DNA of 64,000 nucleotides from Callipepla californica brunnescens (taxonomy: Eukaryota > Chordata > Aves > Galliformes > Odontophoridae): positions 1,760,166 through 1,824,165 of the forward strand of contig JALIRH010000048.1 of the NCBI GenBank assembly GCA_023055505.1. Reading direction: 5' to 3'. Shown one piece after another: positions 37,060 through 49,633 of the stretch. Within the stretch, counting starts at the first letter, position 1. Each line of letters starts with the position of its first letter. The translations under genes and the position numbers were made by a program. The notes under the pieces were generated by a model. That model did no database searches. It saw nothing but the letters and a program-made list of their open reading frames with translations, and was not told the origin of the DNA.

Positions 37060-37930
37060 AAGAAAGATCTGCAAAATTATAGTCCAGTCAACTGAACTTC
37101 AACCCTGGAAAAGTACTGAAGAAAATAATCAAACAATTTGTAAGCACCTGCAAGAAAACAAGGTAGTAACAGACAACACGGATTGTTAGGAACAAACTGT
37201 GTCAAACCAATCTGATCTCCCTGTAAGACAAGGTAATTGGCCTTGTGGACAGAGAAAAAGCAGTAGGTGGTTTGACTTTACAAGTTTCTCGACACTCCCT
37301 TGTGTGACATTCTTTATAACATAGGAAGACATAGTTTAGATGAAAGTGCTGCAGAATGAATGCAAAAGTAGTCGGAAAACTAAACGGAGAAAATGGTTAT
37401 CTCACTGTAGAAATAGAAGTGCACATTCACAGAAGTCTTGCCTATTTCTGCACTATTTAGTATTTTTCTAATGACCTGGATGATGGAGATGAGGATATGC
37501 TGACTAAATTTGCATGCTGATGCCACACTGGGAGGGACTGCTGGGAGGCTGACATGCAGGATTAGAATTCAGTTTGGACATATCATCGACAGTGGTGTTG
37601 CAAAAATGAAGTAAAGGTAACTATCATTCCGAGCTGTGTGAGCAGGAGTAATGTCTGTAATATACACAACACAGGGAAGAAGGCAGAGCTAGTGAAAAGA
37701 GGGGAGAATGAGTCTGTCCTGTATTTTGTAGAGGAAAGGATGAGGTGCAATACTTTGGAAAATTCGAATCATATGCCAGGAAAAGCTTTCTAACATGACA
37801 GTGAAGCACTGACATACACTGCTGGGGCAACTAACAAGGTTCTTATGAGAGTGTTTAGCAGCAAGTTAGACAAATACAGGAATAGCTGCTCCACTTTGGA
37901 GTAGCAGATTTACTGGATAATGTCTTGAAC
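37060..37930 (+). mobile_element. Old CR1 LINE fragment (forward)
   Basis: A diverged forward CR1: AAATTATAGTCCAGTCAACT, CACGGATTGTTAGGAACAAA, TCAAACCAATCTGATCTCCC, ATGACCTGGATGATGGAGAT and CAAGTTAGACAAATACAGGA follow the order of an ancient CR1 (FVKNKSCQTNL-type motif, then the 3' end). It contains internal deletions and is antisense to POU6F2. Confidence 0.65.
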
Positions 37931-39109
37931 CCCAACCTTCTAGCCTTAATTATTTATGATTCGATGCTATTTCCCATCAGTATTTCTCAGGAAGAAGCGC
38001 ATGGTCATGTAAAAGACAGCTGGCATATGCAGTATTTCTGGGCCACAATAAAGATATTACCCTGAAAGTTCAGCTGCTGAGCGTGGACACAGTGAACTTA
38101 ATGTCTCCAGGAAGCATCAACATAGAAATACATTCTCCGGTTGTCCTTGCAAAGGGAGCACACAGGCACAACCACCATGTAGCACATGCACAGTAGTCAC
38201 ATTATGGCCTGAACAGAGACTAAGGGAGGATTCCATCTTTAACTCTCGACATAACTTTTAACATACCCCCTATTTTAGAGATGTGATGGCTAAGCTGTAA
38301 ATGTCCTGCTTAAAGAACAATGATAGTTATCTACAACATGAAATTGCATTAAAATACTCTCTCTCTTTTCATACGCTATAATTTTCATTCCAGAAATAGC
38401 CTTAAGGAGAAGCAACGATTAGGTTATGAATTAGATTCCAGATGACAGAATCAATTCAAACTTGCAATAGCTGACATTTCCCAATTTTGGACATGTACAT
38501 ATGATATGAATTATATTTATGACTGTTGTGCATTTTCCATCAAAAGACAGAAGGAGGCACAGAAATTACGGAAGCCGTTGCCGTAAGTGCCATTCTGTGT
38601 AGGTGGATATAGTAGACATGCCAAGAATGATGACTGCATGCAACACTGATCAGTATCTGGCAGGAATATATGTTTGCACACCACAGCTAGAGGAATAGGA
38701 TAAATATGAGAAGCGTAAAATGCAGCATAATACTTTACAAGAATAAACTGGAAAATGCAAAGGGCTTGATTCTTGTCTCTTACATAAGTTTTACATTCTG
38801 CTGTCAACAGTGAAGGTGGTATTGTTTGATAATGGCAAAGAAGAATGAATTAGGTCTGTAAGACTGAGTTTTGTTCTTCAATTATGTATGTAATATATTC
38901 TTGAACTTGGGATGGTTGACTGCAACTGTGATGAGATCAGGGATATTGTTCGGTGAATCCAGAAAGTTGCAGGGTAGTGACAGAGTAACAAGGAATTTTG
39001 CATAACTTAAGGAAAGAGAAAGAGGCTAAATGGAAATGAAGAAACTTTGAGAGACTCTATATTCTAACAGAACTGCTACTGGTTTTACAGAGTCTGGACA
39101 AACAGCCTG

Positions 39110-39388
39110 GAAAAATTATGGCCCTGATGGAAGTAAGCAATGGTCTTACGCTGCATCAGTTGAGGCTAAGGTCAGGGATTAGGAAGACCTTTTTAATGTA
39201 AAGAAGAAGTAGCCTAGGTTGTCTTGGGATGTCAGGGAATCTCCATCACTGGAGATTCTTGAGAATAAGTTGGACAAACAGCTGTCAAGAGTGATGCAAA
39301 GACAGTTGATCCTGCCTAGGGGAAGGGGATGGACTGCAGAACCTTGTGGGGTCCTCTCCAGTCCTATTTTTCTACGATTCAGTGAAAA
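39110..39388 (+). mobile_element. CR1 LINE 3' end (forward)
   Basis: GAATCTCCATCACTGGAGAT, TTCTTGAGAATAAGTTGGAC, CAGAACCTTGTGGGGTCCTC and a final TACGATTCAGTGA match the CR1 3' terminus. 5'-truncated, antisense to POU6F2. Confidence 0.85.
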
Positions 39389-42359
39389 GTACATCTGAGA
39401 GACAAGGAAACACAACAAATCGCAGAAGACAGAGTAAAAAAGTCAAGTATAACATAAGGGCCAGATGAGATGAAACTATTAGTGGTTGCACAAAGGTGCT
39501 ACAAATAAACAATTCCAAGCTATTTCTGATGTTGTCCAGGGAAACACAATTATTATCTCTATTAAAAACTAAAGTCCATAGAAAATGTTGATGTAAAAAG
39601 TACTTTCCCAAATACTTAGAAATGCCATCATAATGCCTTGCAGAAGTAGTAATTTAAGATTTTCAGGTTTCTATTTTTTCCTGCAAGCTGTGATCTATGC
39701 TTAATCTATAGTTCCTAAACCATGAGAAAAAGTAGTGGTATACCAATGCCATTGCTTGATTTGAAAGCACCATGGCAGAAGAAATCTGTCTTCAGACCTA
39801 CTCAAGGTGCATGAACAGGCATAAACTTCAAAAATGTTTTCTTAAATCTTCCAGCAAGTTAAAAGAACAGGTTATTACACATATCTACACACATCATGCC
39901 AAATCACTTTCACAGCAGTTCTAACAGAATGTCACCACCGTGGCCTGAAGACTGTACCCCATCATGTGAATTTAGTTGAATTCAAGTAAAAGAATATGAA
40001 AGCCACTTGATGCTAAATAAATCTCTCTTTCTTATTACAGTATAACGTAATGTATAATGTATTATAGTATAAAACAGTATTAGGAGCCTCTATACATATT
40101 GCTTAGACTGACAGAATTGTTGCATTTGGAAACTAGCATGAGGTAGCTGTTTGGGTCCACACAGGCTGTGCATATGCTTATCTCAAAATGAAGACAACAG
40201 TAAAAAAATGCTGGTATGCTGTGGACATACCTGGAATAAAACTTCACCAGGATCTGATAAGCTTTTCATTTGAAGCCTTATTGTGGGATCAAAACCACGT
40301 TCAAAGTATACACTGTAGTTGAAGGGTCTTTAGGCCCACAAAATGAGGTTGAGATCACTGCTATCCTTCTGTAGAAAACAATCTTATATTTAAATCAGGT
40401 GTATCAGTAATTTTTCTGACCCCTATCAGGAATTATATAAAGTCACTGTTACAGTAACAGACTCAAAGTTATATATAACTGCACGATTCAAAGGTATCAA
40501 CAATGTTCCTACATTGAAGTGTTTTACTTTCTCTATGGCTCAGTTCCTTAGAATGATACAGGCTGTATAGTAATATCTTCCTATTCCCAAAGGTGTGGTG
40601 CAGTTATATTGACTTTTTTTTTTTGAGAAATCTTATTGGCAAGTGCAGATGCCATAAAGAAAACCATTCAGACCTATGTTACATCTCAAGTGTTCCTGCT
40701 ATGGCAAGGAAAATCCAATGTAGTAAATAAATACTTGTAATCTTGAGTTTTGGATTCTGGTATTTTATCCAAAGATTAAATGGAATTACGGAATGCTAAT
40801 GATAGAGGGTCAGAGAAAAAGTGTGAAAAATTGACATCCTTATAACTTAAAGTCGGTATATTAAGAAAGCAGAAGAAAAACTTGATTTGAGATAGCACAG
40901 CTTACTGGCTTTGTTCAAACAGAAAAAGAGTGCATTTCTCATAAAACATGACAGTATCAAAGTACTAAGACCACAGCAGAGAAGAAATGTTTATGAGCTG
41001 GTGAGATTTTAATGGGAGAGAGGAAAATAAGGGACTGCATGGACTTGTGATAATGAGATGGTAGAGTGCATGCAGTAGGTTGAGACACCAGAAAGATAAT
41101 GTTTCACATGAAATTTGGAAAGTAGCTCTACAAAAAATAGACTCACCTGAGAGCTCTGTCTTTTCAACAGCTAATCTGGAGCATGACAGCCAATGACAAT
41201 GAAGATGGGAAACCAACTAGGTAAGAAAATGCTGCCTAGGAGCTTGTTTTATTGTGTTGAGTTGGCAGAAGCCCAAAGCTAGTAGTGTTATAAGACATGA
41301 TGAAATATGAAAAGATCTGGCAGGCAGTGTAGATAAAACACAACTGAGGACAACTGGGACTACGGGCCAGATTTAATGAATCTAGACAACAGCAAGAAGG
41401 AAATGGAACCCTCTTGTTGAGGAACACTGGAGAACTGTATAATATGCAGAAACTGTTTCTACGCTGTAGGCAAGCAAATAGTTACAAAAAAAAACACAAA
41501 ACCCACCAATTAGGAATGCAGTTTGAAGAATATGTAGACAGGAATATGTTTTTGAATCCCAGTGTTCCCTGTCGGCTGGATTGTTCTTACCTTACTTTAC
41601 TCATTTAAGAATTATGTTTGTATCCTAGAACTGCTATTCTAGCTTCCTCTTTAGTCATTGTAAACAATAGATACCTTAAGATACCTATAAGAGATTCAAT
41701 CTGTCTATATGGGTTCTTTTTCAGCAGCATGAGTGATCCTAGATCTGCCTATGACTCTTCATGAGAAATCTAACTAGCCTTCACCAAGTACCTAACAACC
41801 GTATGGATAACATTAAGCAAGATAAAACCTTTATTGTATTTCTGACGCTTATGACTCTAATCTTGGTTCAAGTTCTTCTGTCAGTTGTGTTGCTGTAATC
41901 ATATGTTGTCAAAGGTGCAAAAGAACTCTTCAAAACAAGATTTTCAAATCTAGTAGCAAACAATAATGCTAACAAGGCGATAAAATGAACTAATTTGTTC
42001 TTTGGAATAATGTGCATTTAGCTGTATGGCTTATATTTTGACAAAACTTAGAGGCATGAAGGAAGTGCAGAAGTTAAGTTTATAAGGTACTTTTCTATTA
42101 TGAGACATAAAAAAGTTCAAAAATGCAAGAAAAATGAAATAAGGGAATAAATCATTCTTTTTCAAGTAAATAGACTACAAGTGGAGATGAAAGATTTATA
42201 ACAAGTTTTGTGGAATGCCTGTAAGCAGCAGGAAAAGATGGAGAGCAGAGCAACAGTGACATTGTATTTGCAGGAGAAATGCATGAATTTCTTATGTTAG
42301 TACAGAGTAACATGAACAAATTACAAGATCTGCTCACAATATACCAGGGAGCATTATGA

Positions 42360-42760
42360 CAGATGAAATACAGAGTAGGTGCAAAAGTGATTCACATTAA
42401 AAAAAGGAATCACTTTAGTGACTCACATGGCAATGATCAAGGCAGCAAAGTTATACCATGGTGGATGTATCTGCTTATTGAAAAATCTGCTCGGTGGGTA
42501 GAGATAGTTAAAAAAAAAGCAGGATGATAGACTGCATTGAGATAAAAACAGAAAATAATGCTGAAAATATTATAATGTTATTATATAAATCAGTGATGCA
42601 TCCTCATTCTGTTCATGGCATTCAGTTCTGATCACAAAATCTCTAAGAGATTATTGTGGAAATTGAAATGGTTGGGAGATGGACAGTAAAAAATTATTAA
42701 AGGCAAAGAAAAACTTTTTTATGAACGGAGATAAAAAAGACAGAGACTGCAACAGGAGAG
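42360..42760 (+). mobile_element. Ancient CR1/L3-like LINE fragment (forward)
   Basis: ATAAATCAGTGATGCATCCT, TTCAGTTCTGATCACAAAAT and CTCTAAGAGATTATTGTGGA resemble the 3' coding part of old CR1/L3 LINEs. Highly diverged, so assignment is tentative. Confidence 0.4.
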
Positions 42761-44652
42761 CAAGCAGCTGTTTTCTTTAGAAAGTCATTACGATTTGCAG
42801 AGTTCTTGGTATACATAGATGCTGCAGCATAATCTTGGATAACAATGAAAACACTGAGGCTGTAACTACTTAATGTAGTTTAAAGAGGAACATTTCTTAC
42901 TGTGAATAGATGAAAGAGCAAGAACACCTATTTATTTTTTAAAACTAGAGCAATAGCATCACAAAGGAATTGTCTGTCTACATTAAAAAGCAACCTAACT
43001 ATACCGGAGAAGAAACACTGTTTCATGCTTCATGTAAGTAATCTATGAACTCATTTTCATGAGGAGACATTGAGGTTTTAGTCTGTCAAACTTGAAAAAG
43101 CTGTACGAACACATAAAGCACGTAGTCTACCTAAGTAAAGCTGACTGAAGACAGTATCCAAGACACTTAAGTCTTCAGGCTTCAGGCAAAAAGTAAGCAT
43201 TAACATGCATTACTTCACAAATGAAACAGGCTACACAGGTTCAATCATTGTGACTCAGCTAACAAGCAGCAGCTTTCTATCATCACTTGCAATCACCTCT
43301 TTCTCCCGTAGTTCTTAGGTGCCAAGAAAGTGGCAAGTTGAATGTTACACTAGGATCATATAACAGGAAATTTTTATTAGATTATTTAATTCCTCCACAA
43401 CTTCCTCCAAAGTTTTCCAAAACTTGTATTGTACTTTTCCCTCCCTTCCGAAGCTTCTTTCATCAACTTAACAAGGCGCCAAATGCAGTGTGATCCCATT
43501 GTCAGAAATATTTTGAATTCCTGCTGAGCCCTTTGAACATTCTTCTTTTGCAAGCAAGGTTTTAAGCTTATGACTAAATATACTATCATTAGCAAACACA
43601 CCTCAGGAAAGACTTCACCTAGACAGTAAGATAAATTCAGGATCTCCTTATAGCTTGTATAATTCTATTTACTTTTCAAATGAGATAGCAGTTTGCATAG
43701 TACCATCTCAATCACTTCTGACTGTTCATCAGCATTATTCCTATGAGGGTCTGACTTTTATAACTCATTTCTGCTTCTGCTGAAATCAATAGCAAAATTT
43801 CCTCTTTCAGTGAAAGCAGAAGAGCCAGTAGAGGGAGCACAAACACATCAAAATAACTTTCTGTGGCACCTATAAAAATGATAATGCGTATTATTTGTTC
43901 CATACACTATTTGCATTATCTTTTTTTTTTTTTTTTTCCCCGATGAAAATACTTCCTAGAGCAGGCTTCAACAGATGCAAGTAAGGAGTCTCTATGTTGT
44001 TTGGTGTCCTTTCCTACAACCTCTTGGGACCTCAGTGTGAGAAGCAAAGGCTGGGTGCTGACCTTAGCAAAATAATGAAATTGACTTTAGAGTAGCATAA
44101 AAAGAAGCACAGAAAGCTCTTCAGATATCACTGGAGTTGCTGTATCCATATGAAGTCTGTGAACTATGTGGTGCCTTACACTGAATAATAATTTCCCCTT
44201 ATTTCCCTTCTCTTGCTTTTACCTTCAAATGGTTTCCTTCAGTGAAGAGTGCTACATCTGTATACTTTTCTTTATTTCCTTCACGGGTTGCAAAACATTT
44301 CAAAACCCAGCCTACTGGGTGATCACCAACCAATGATCTGAACTTTTATAGGCCTTATATTCCTACTTTGCTTCCTCTACAGAAAATTTTTGTTGACACT
44401 ACACTGACATTTTAAAGGGAAAAAGAGAAAAGTAGCTGGATAACATATGAGTGTATAAATACATCACTTAAAATGACATTATATTATAATTACATGTAGA
44501 ATATGTAGTAATATACTACATGCAACAAAATTCATCTTTCAGTGGCATAAAGAGGAAAGAAGTGAGGTTTTAGAAAGATTGTGAGAGTCTATGAAGAGTA
44601 GAAGATTTTTGCACATCTGTTCTGATGATCATTCAGGCTCCAGCTGCTTTAC

Positions 44653-44859
44653 CTGTTGGCCTGGTTTGAGTGGCGATAGTGTTATTCCCTGGGTATTGAT
44701 CACTGGGAGTATCTGGTTGCCGATGACGGTAGCGATGATCTGACCCTGGGCATTGGTCAATAACTGTGGAGTTATTGGCTGCACCTGAAGGCCCTGAGCT
44801 CCGCCTGCTGCCTGGCTGGAGGGGACTGGATTAGGCATCAGTGGGATTGTTCCAATAAT
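44653..44859 (-). CDS. POU6F2: POU6F2 internal exon: Gln/Pro-rich activation region
   Basis: This is a 207-base exon of exactly 69 codons, phase 0 at both ends. It begins IIGTIPLMPNPVPSSQAAGG and ends TLSPLKPGQQ. The acceptor is strong, with a long pyrimidine run ending TTTTCTCCAG. The donor reads CAG|GTAAAG. The peptide is rich in Gln, Ile, Thr and Pro and contains a QGQIIATVIGNQ stretch, typical of the glutamine-rich transactivation region N-terminal to the POU domain in class VI factors. It joins in frame to the next exon as GQQ|LHQPSQ. An open frame runs beyond both splice sites (44629-44916), but the consensus borders set the exon. The next upstream coding exon is not visible in the remaining 19 kb. 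Confidence 0.9.
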
Positions 44860-47800
44860 CTGGAGAAAACAACAAAGAAAGGGAAAATGAACAAATGCCA
44901 TGTACACTTGCCACACAGAACGACTTGTTTTACCTGTGCTAAATCAAACTTAGGTGATATAAACACAGAGAGATAGGTGTGACAGGCTAAGTGTGGAAAC
45001 AATCATTCCTTTATAGTGTGCTAAGGACTTTCTAAGTAATTTTTCAAGTTGTGTCACCTTCATATCTCAACACTGTCCACTGCCTCCACCAACAAATCTG
45101 TGGCTGTGAGTGTACAAAACAAATGCTGGGCCGTGTTTGTCCCCTGGGTGAAGCTTTCTTCCCCGTTCTTGGATGTAGATGAAGTAGATGCAAACATCAG
45201 GCCCGTTTTTCTTTCTTTCTACAATTTTACAGCATTATTAACTATGGACTGATACATTTCTATAACTTTATTTGAGTTACTAATAATTTTAGTTATTACT
45301 GCTATTTAGTTATTATTAATAATTTAGATATTTAATTGATAAACATGATTTTCTTTGAGTAGCCTAATACACTAAATGATCAGCTAATCTTTGTGGCATC
45401 AAGAAGACCAAAGAGATACTGTTGTTTTTAGGATACAGAAAATAAAGTTATATTCATAAAAATGCAACTACATTTGGATAACAACTAGGCAGTACAACTC
45501 TACAGCAAGAGAGATGGTGTTAGATAAAACATTTTAGCTAACGTTTCTAGGGCAAGTATTTGCAGAAGGAGACACTCATGACATTTCAGATTTCAGAATG
45601 TACTGATTTCCTAATAAGTGAATGTGCCTGTAAAAGTAGCATTAGGATGAGTTGTCAAATGGAGACTACATGAAAGACCATCAATAAGCCCCTAGGTTGA
45701 AGAAAGCAACAATTTTTAAGGACTCTTTGTATACGTATGAGGGTCTTTGAAACTATAGCTCCTGATGAAACTTGTGAATAAAATCAAACTTTTTATCCAG
45801 GTAATGAAGCTGGAGTAACAGGAACGTTGCAATTGAAAAAGTAAAGGAAAATTCGGGGAACATCTCTATTTCCCTCACCATGCCTCAAGGTAGGTGACAA
45901 CTAAAAATGTGACAACTCAATCTAACTCTTTGAGTGGAAACAGTTCATTTGGTTAGCTATGGCAACTCAGCTATCAAAGGGGAAGTATTGAAGTCATCAG
46001 AGCATAGTCAGAATACATATGAATTGGAGATTTAGTTTTCTAAGCTGGAATCGCCTGTGAGCTTTTCTCTGCAAACCACGGTACCTATATCCTTTTCCTA
46101 CAGAATCCCTAGTTGAACTACAGCTGCTTTACAGCTCATGTGAGAAGATGGCTCTTCCGTGTTTTCTAAAATTTGACTTCCAGAATTAATTTAATCCAAC
46201 TTTGAAGTGGTACAACATGTACATTTCTCCCAGTTCTTGGTGACCTAAAATGTTTATGGATCACAAATATATTCTTTCAGTTTTAACATATGTCACCATA
46301 CACAAAAAATAATCCATCTTAATTTTATCAGCAGAAATCCAGCAGTGGCTTGCCCTTCCTTTACCATGTCAGTAAAAGGATGCGACCTTGGAGTGTCATT
46401 ACTCCAATATAACTTTAACAATCAAGGTCCTAATCCCAGCAAAGCAAAAAATGCTGTGCTGGTCTTATCAGTAATAGAAATGTTTGCATTCACGTTTAAA
46501 ATGCATTTCTTGGATTGAAGTTGGACATTTAATAGAATGACATTGCTGAAGTGGACAGTTTATAAGGTCAGAAGCAGAAAGCTATCTATATGTATTCAAC
46601 GTGTGTCAGACACCATTCTGTACCTGGTGGGCTGTACATGCACATGCACGAAGAACAGGGAAGTCAGAAGTCAGGGAAGTCCAGAAGGTCAAGTACACAA
46701 ATGCCCTCAAGGATTTGGTGTTGCCATTGGAGCCAGGCGTAAATCTCAATGGCAAACAGTTCCCTCAGTGGAACTCATGGAGAGTTCAAGATTTTTTCCA
46801 TTTTATAGCAAAATAGGGCAAAATCTTCTCTAGTTAAAAAAAAACAAGACAAACATCTGCCTATGGTTAACCTACAAAGGTACTTCTCATGGCATGCATT
46901 GTTTGATATGGCTGAACTCAAATTCGAATTTCCCATTTCAAGTTCCCCTTTCTCCAGTTACTCTTTCCAAGTATTCTAGCTGCTCCCTGATTCACACTGC
47001 TCAGCTTTGGATGATTAAATAAAATATTCAGTGGGGAGGGGTTTTGAATCTGACTCCTTGCCTCAAACCTCATGTCAGCATCCTGATGCTGTGGCAGATT
47101 ATGTTTCCTCTAATTTTGTTGAGAAAGTCCATCCTAGTGGTTCCTAATCTCTCCTGTTTAAGTATTTGGTTGGCACTTTATGATGAAAATTTGTACCTTT
47201 AATACACTGACATTTTCCGAACACAAAATAAGATGATTCCGTGGGCATTTCTTGTCCATGACGGAACAGACTATTAAATTGTCAGTGATTTCTCTAGTGG
47301 ATGGCATTGCTCTTTTCTAGCACCTGGTGCTGTTTCAGATGATATTCAAAGACAGCTCACAAATAACTTGAGACATGAATTTATTCCATAAAATAGTCTG
47401 GGAAAGTTCACTGTTTTTGGAAGGAAGAGAACTGAGGTATATAACTATATTCTCTACAGTGCCTTAAGGCCAGGAAACCATATGTGGCCTGATTCATGCC
47501 CGTAGAAGAGAGACACAGCAGAGGAGGTTTCTTATTCTGCAATGTTTGGACTCAAATTATTGAAGTATACCGACTGTCAAGCACATTTTTGAGACACTCC
47601 ATTCTAAAGATATCTCATGCTGCAAACAAACAAACATGGTTGAAGGAATAAAACGCACACACCCGCGCACAAAACCAATTAAAAAAAGTTTTTATGCTAT
47701 ATTCCTTTTATACTCCATACAACTCAAATTAAGATCTACATGTTCACATAACAGGTGCTGCATGTGAAACACAACATAGTTCTGAAAGTCCATGGGATAA

Positions 47801-49424
47801 CTCATGGCACCCCCTTTGTCAGTGCTCCATAATCTCTAACAGAGCCAGGTACATTACTTTGCAGAGCACTTTTGATTAAAACAAACTGCACCTCTTGAAG
47901 GTTCAGGTTTCAGAAATAGGTAGAAAATGTGGTACAAATATGACACCAGAAGTCCTAAATTCGGATCTCATCTTGTTAAAGAGACAGAGATTTGATCCAT
48001 ATCTAATTAAAACACTGAGACTCTAATTCTGATTGTGTTCAGGCGAGAGAGCCTTGGTTTTCAGTAAGATTCTTTCAGTTTGCTTACGGATTGTTATATA
48101 CATCAGTTGTGTCTTGAGTTGCTTAGCAAGCATTTTTTGGTAGATTCAGATTTTTATGCTTCCCATCGCTAACTAAATTTTAAGAATCAACGATTTGTTT
48201 CTTACTCCAAAGGAAATTCAGACTGATTCTTAAGAGCATCTGAATATTTTCCACTGATTAGGCTATTAACATCATTTTGCCATGCTAGAATTTCAAGATA
48301 TCTGAGATCAGACCTCTAAACTTGAATCAGCCACTGCCAAGACAACATCCACAATTAAGCATTTTTCATATGAAATAAAGTTGTACAACTTGCCTTGTAC
48401 ATAATTTGTGTTAATTTGCTCCTGCATACCATATGTAGACTCAGCATCTTTGGCTACATAGTCATGCAAATTCTAAGTTCATCCACAAATGAAAGAATAA
48501 GCACAGCAATATGCTGAAGGTAAAATTCCAAGAAGCAAAGCTGACCACAGAGGGAAAAAAACTCAAGCTGTCGGAGTATCGACAATATCCGTGTGTTACC
48601 CCCAAAGACAGTGAAATTTCCTAGCACTGCTAAACAGAAGTACTCAGTGCTACTAGTACGGTTAAACAGGTATTCATCCCACAACATTTTGCCTTAATCA
48701 GAAGAGGTTTCTACTAAAAAAAAAAATTAATAAAACTACACAATCCTTTAAAAATGATGGAGTATGAAGAATACTGTTAAAATCCATTTTGATCCTTTCT
48801 TGTCTGACAACACATCTTCATATTTAACTGTTTTTAACTTGCACTTTCTGGCCATGAATGTCTCTTGGTAGCCTCCCTTGTGCTGCAGATATTAACCATA
48901 TTTTGTGTAAATGTATGAAGTCTTAATTGCTGATTTCCAAGCACTGGGTCCTTCCTTACGGCTCCTAATAAACCAATAGTATTTTGACATTAGGAAAAAC
49001 TATTGTGATATTAGACAATGAAGCATAAAACTTTTATGGTTTTTTTTATTAAGTTCTTCCACTTCCCTCATCAGAAAAAGGGATGCTGCCTTGCGTCATT
49101 GTTTTCCTGCCACAGAGGAATGTTACAAAGAGTATCTAAATTGGTGGCTCAATTGTCTATGTTCCTGTTTTGAAAATGTTAAGTAAAATAAAAGGTGGTC
49201 TACAAGAGGTTGTTTCTACTGTCAGTCAGGGCTGACATTAAGCAAATACTGTAGTTTCTTAAGAATGCCTTTAAATATTAATTTTTATTTTCAGTAGCAT
49301 CATTAAAGTGTACTTCTCTTTGATTTTATCAGTGTTTTATCCCTTTAAATATTGAAGGCAACTTACTCATTTTTGAACAAAAGAGGAACGGTATAAAAAC
49401 CAAATAGAAAAACTGGGAAAAATG

Positions 49425-49537
49425 TGAAACCCTACCTGGTGTAGGGAACCTGCTTTGGCAGGGGATTTGCACTCAATGATCTCTTGAGGTCCCTTCCAAC
49501 CCCTATGATTCTATAATTCTACGATTCTGTGAAAGTA
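49425..49537 (+). mobile_element. CR1 LINE 3' tail (forward)
   Basis: A short 5'-truncated copy: GTAGGGAACCTGCTTTGGCA, then AGGTCCCTTCCAACCCCTAT and the terminal repeat of ATTCTA-type units ending GATTCTGTGA. This is the most diagnostic CR1 tail in the window. Antisense to POU6F2. Confidence 0.95.
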
Positions 49538-49595
49538 TTCAGTAAAATCAGGCAAACTATCCCATTCACATTAACAGAAAATGTGGTACAAATTT

Positions 49596-49633
49596 GACAT
49601 TTCAAGTCAACATTTCAAATTAACATTTCAAAC
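49596..49633. repeat. Three 12-13-base tandem units
   Basis: GACATTTCAAGT, CAACATTTCAAAT, TAACATTTCAAAC in a row. Confidence 0.6.

Larger units (their letters stand above)
35036..44652 (-). other. POU6F2: POU6F2 intron upstream of the Ser-rich exon
   Basis: A 9,617-base intron holding CR1 fragments at about 37.06-37.93, 39.11-39.39 and 42.36-42.76 kb, all on the plus strand and so antisense to the gene, and a T run at 43921-43937. No other coding exon was found. Confidence 0.85.
24494..44859 (-). other. POU6F2: POU6F2 gene, 3' part (four exons and their introns)
   Basis: POU6F2 (RPF-1) is a class VI POU-homeodomain transcription factor that acts in the nucleus and is known from retina, other neural tissue and kidney. 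Four minus-strand exons with GT..AG borders join without frame conflict: phases 0/0, 0/1, 1/2 and 2/stop, lengths 207, 169, 169 and 505. The joined 349 residues read as a Gln/Pro-rich region, a Ser-rich linker, a POU-specific domain, a linker and a POU homeodomain ending ...DSLEENS. The homeodomain core with ALEILNAHFEKN and the C-terminus match POU6F2 as I know it, not POU6F1, which differs here and has another C-terminus. Introns between the exons are 3,147, 6,552 and 9,617 bases. No start codon or upstream exon is seen, so the gene continues past position 64000. Confidence 0.95.

Noticed and set aside
44629..44916. Continuous 95-codon frame taken as a whole gene
   Set aside because: Only 44653-44859 between consensus splice sites is exon; the ends read into intron.
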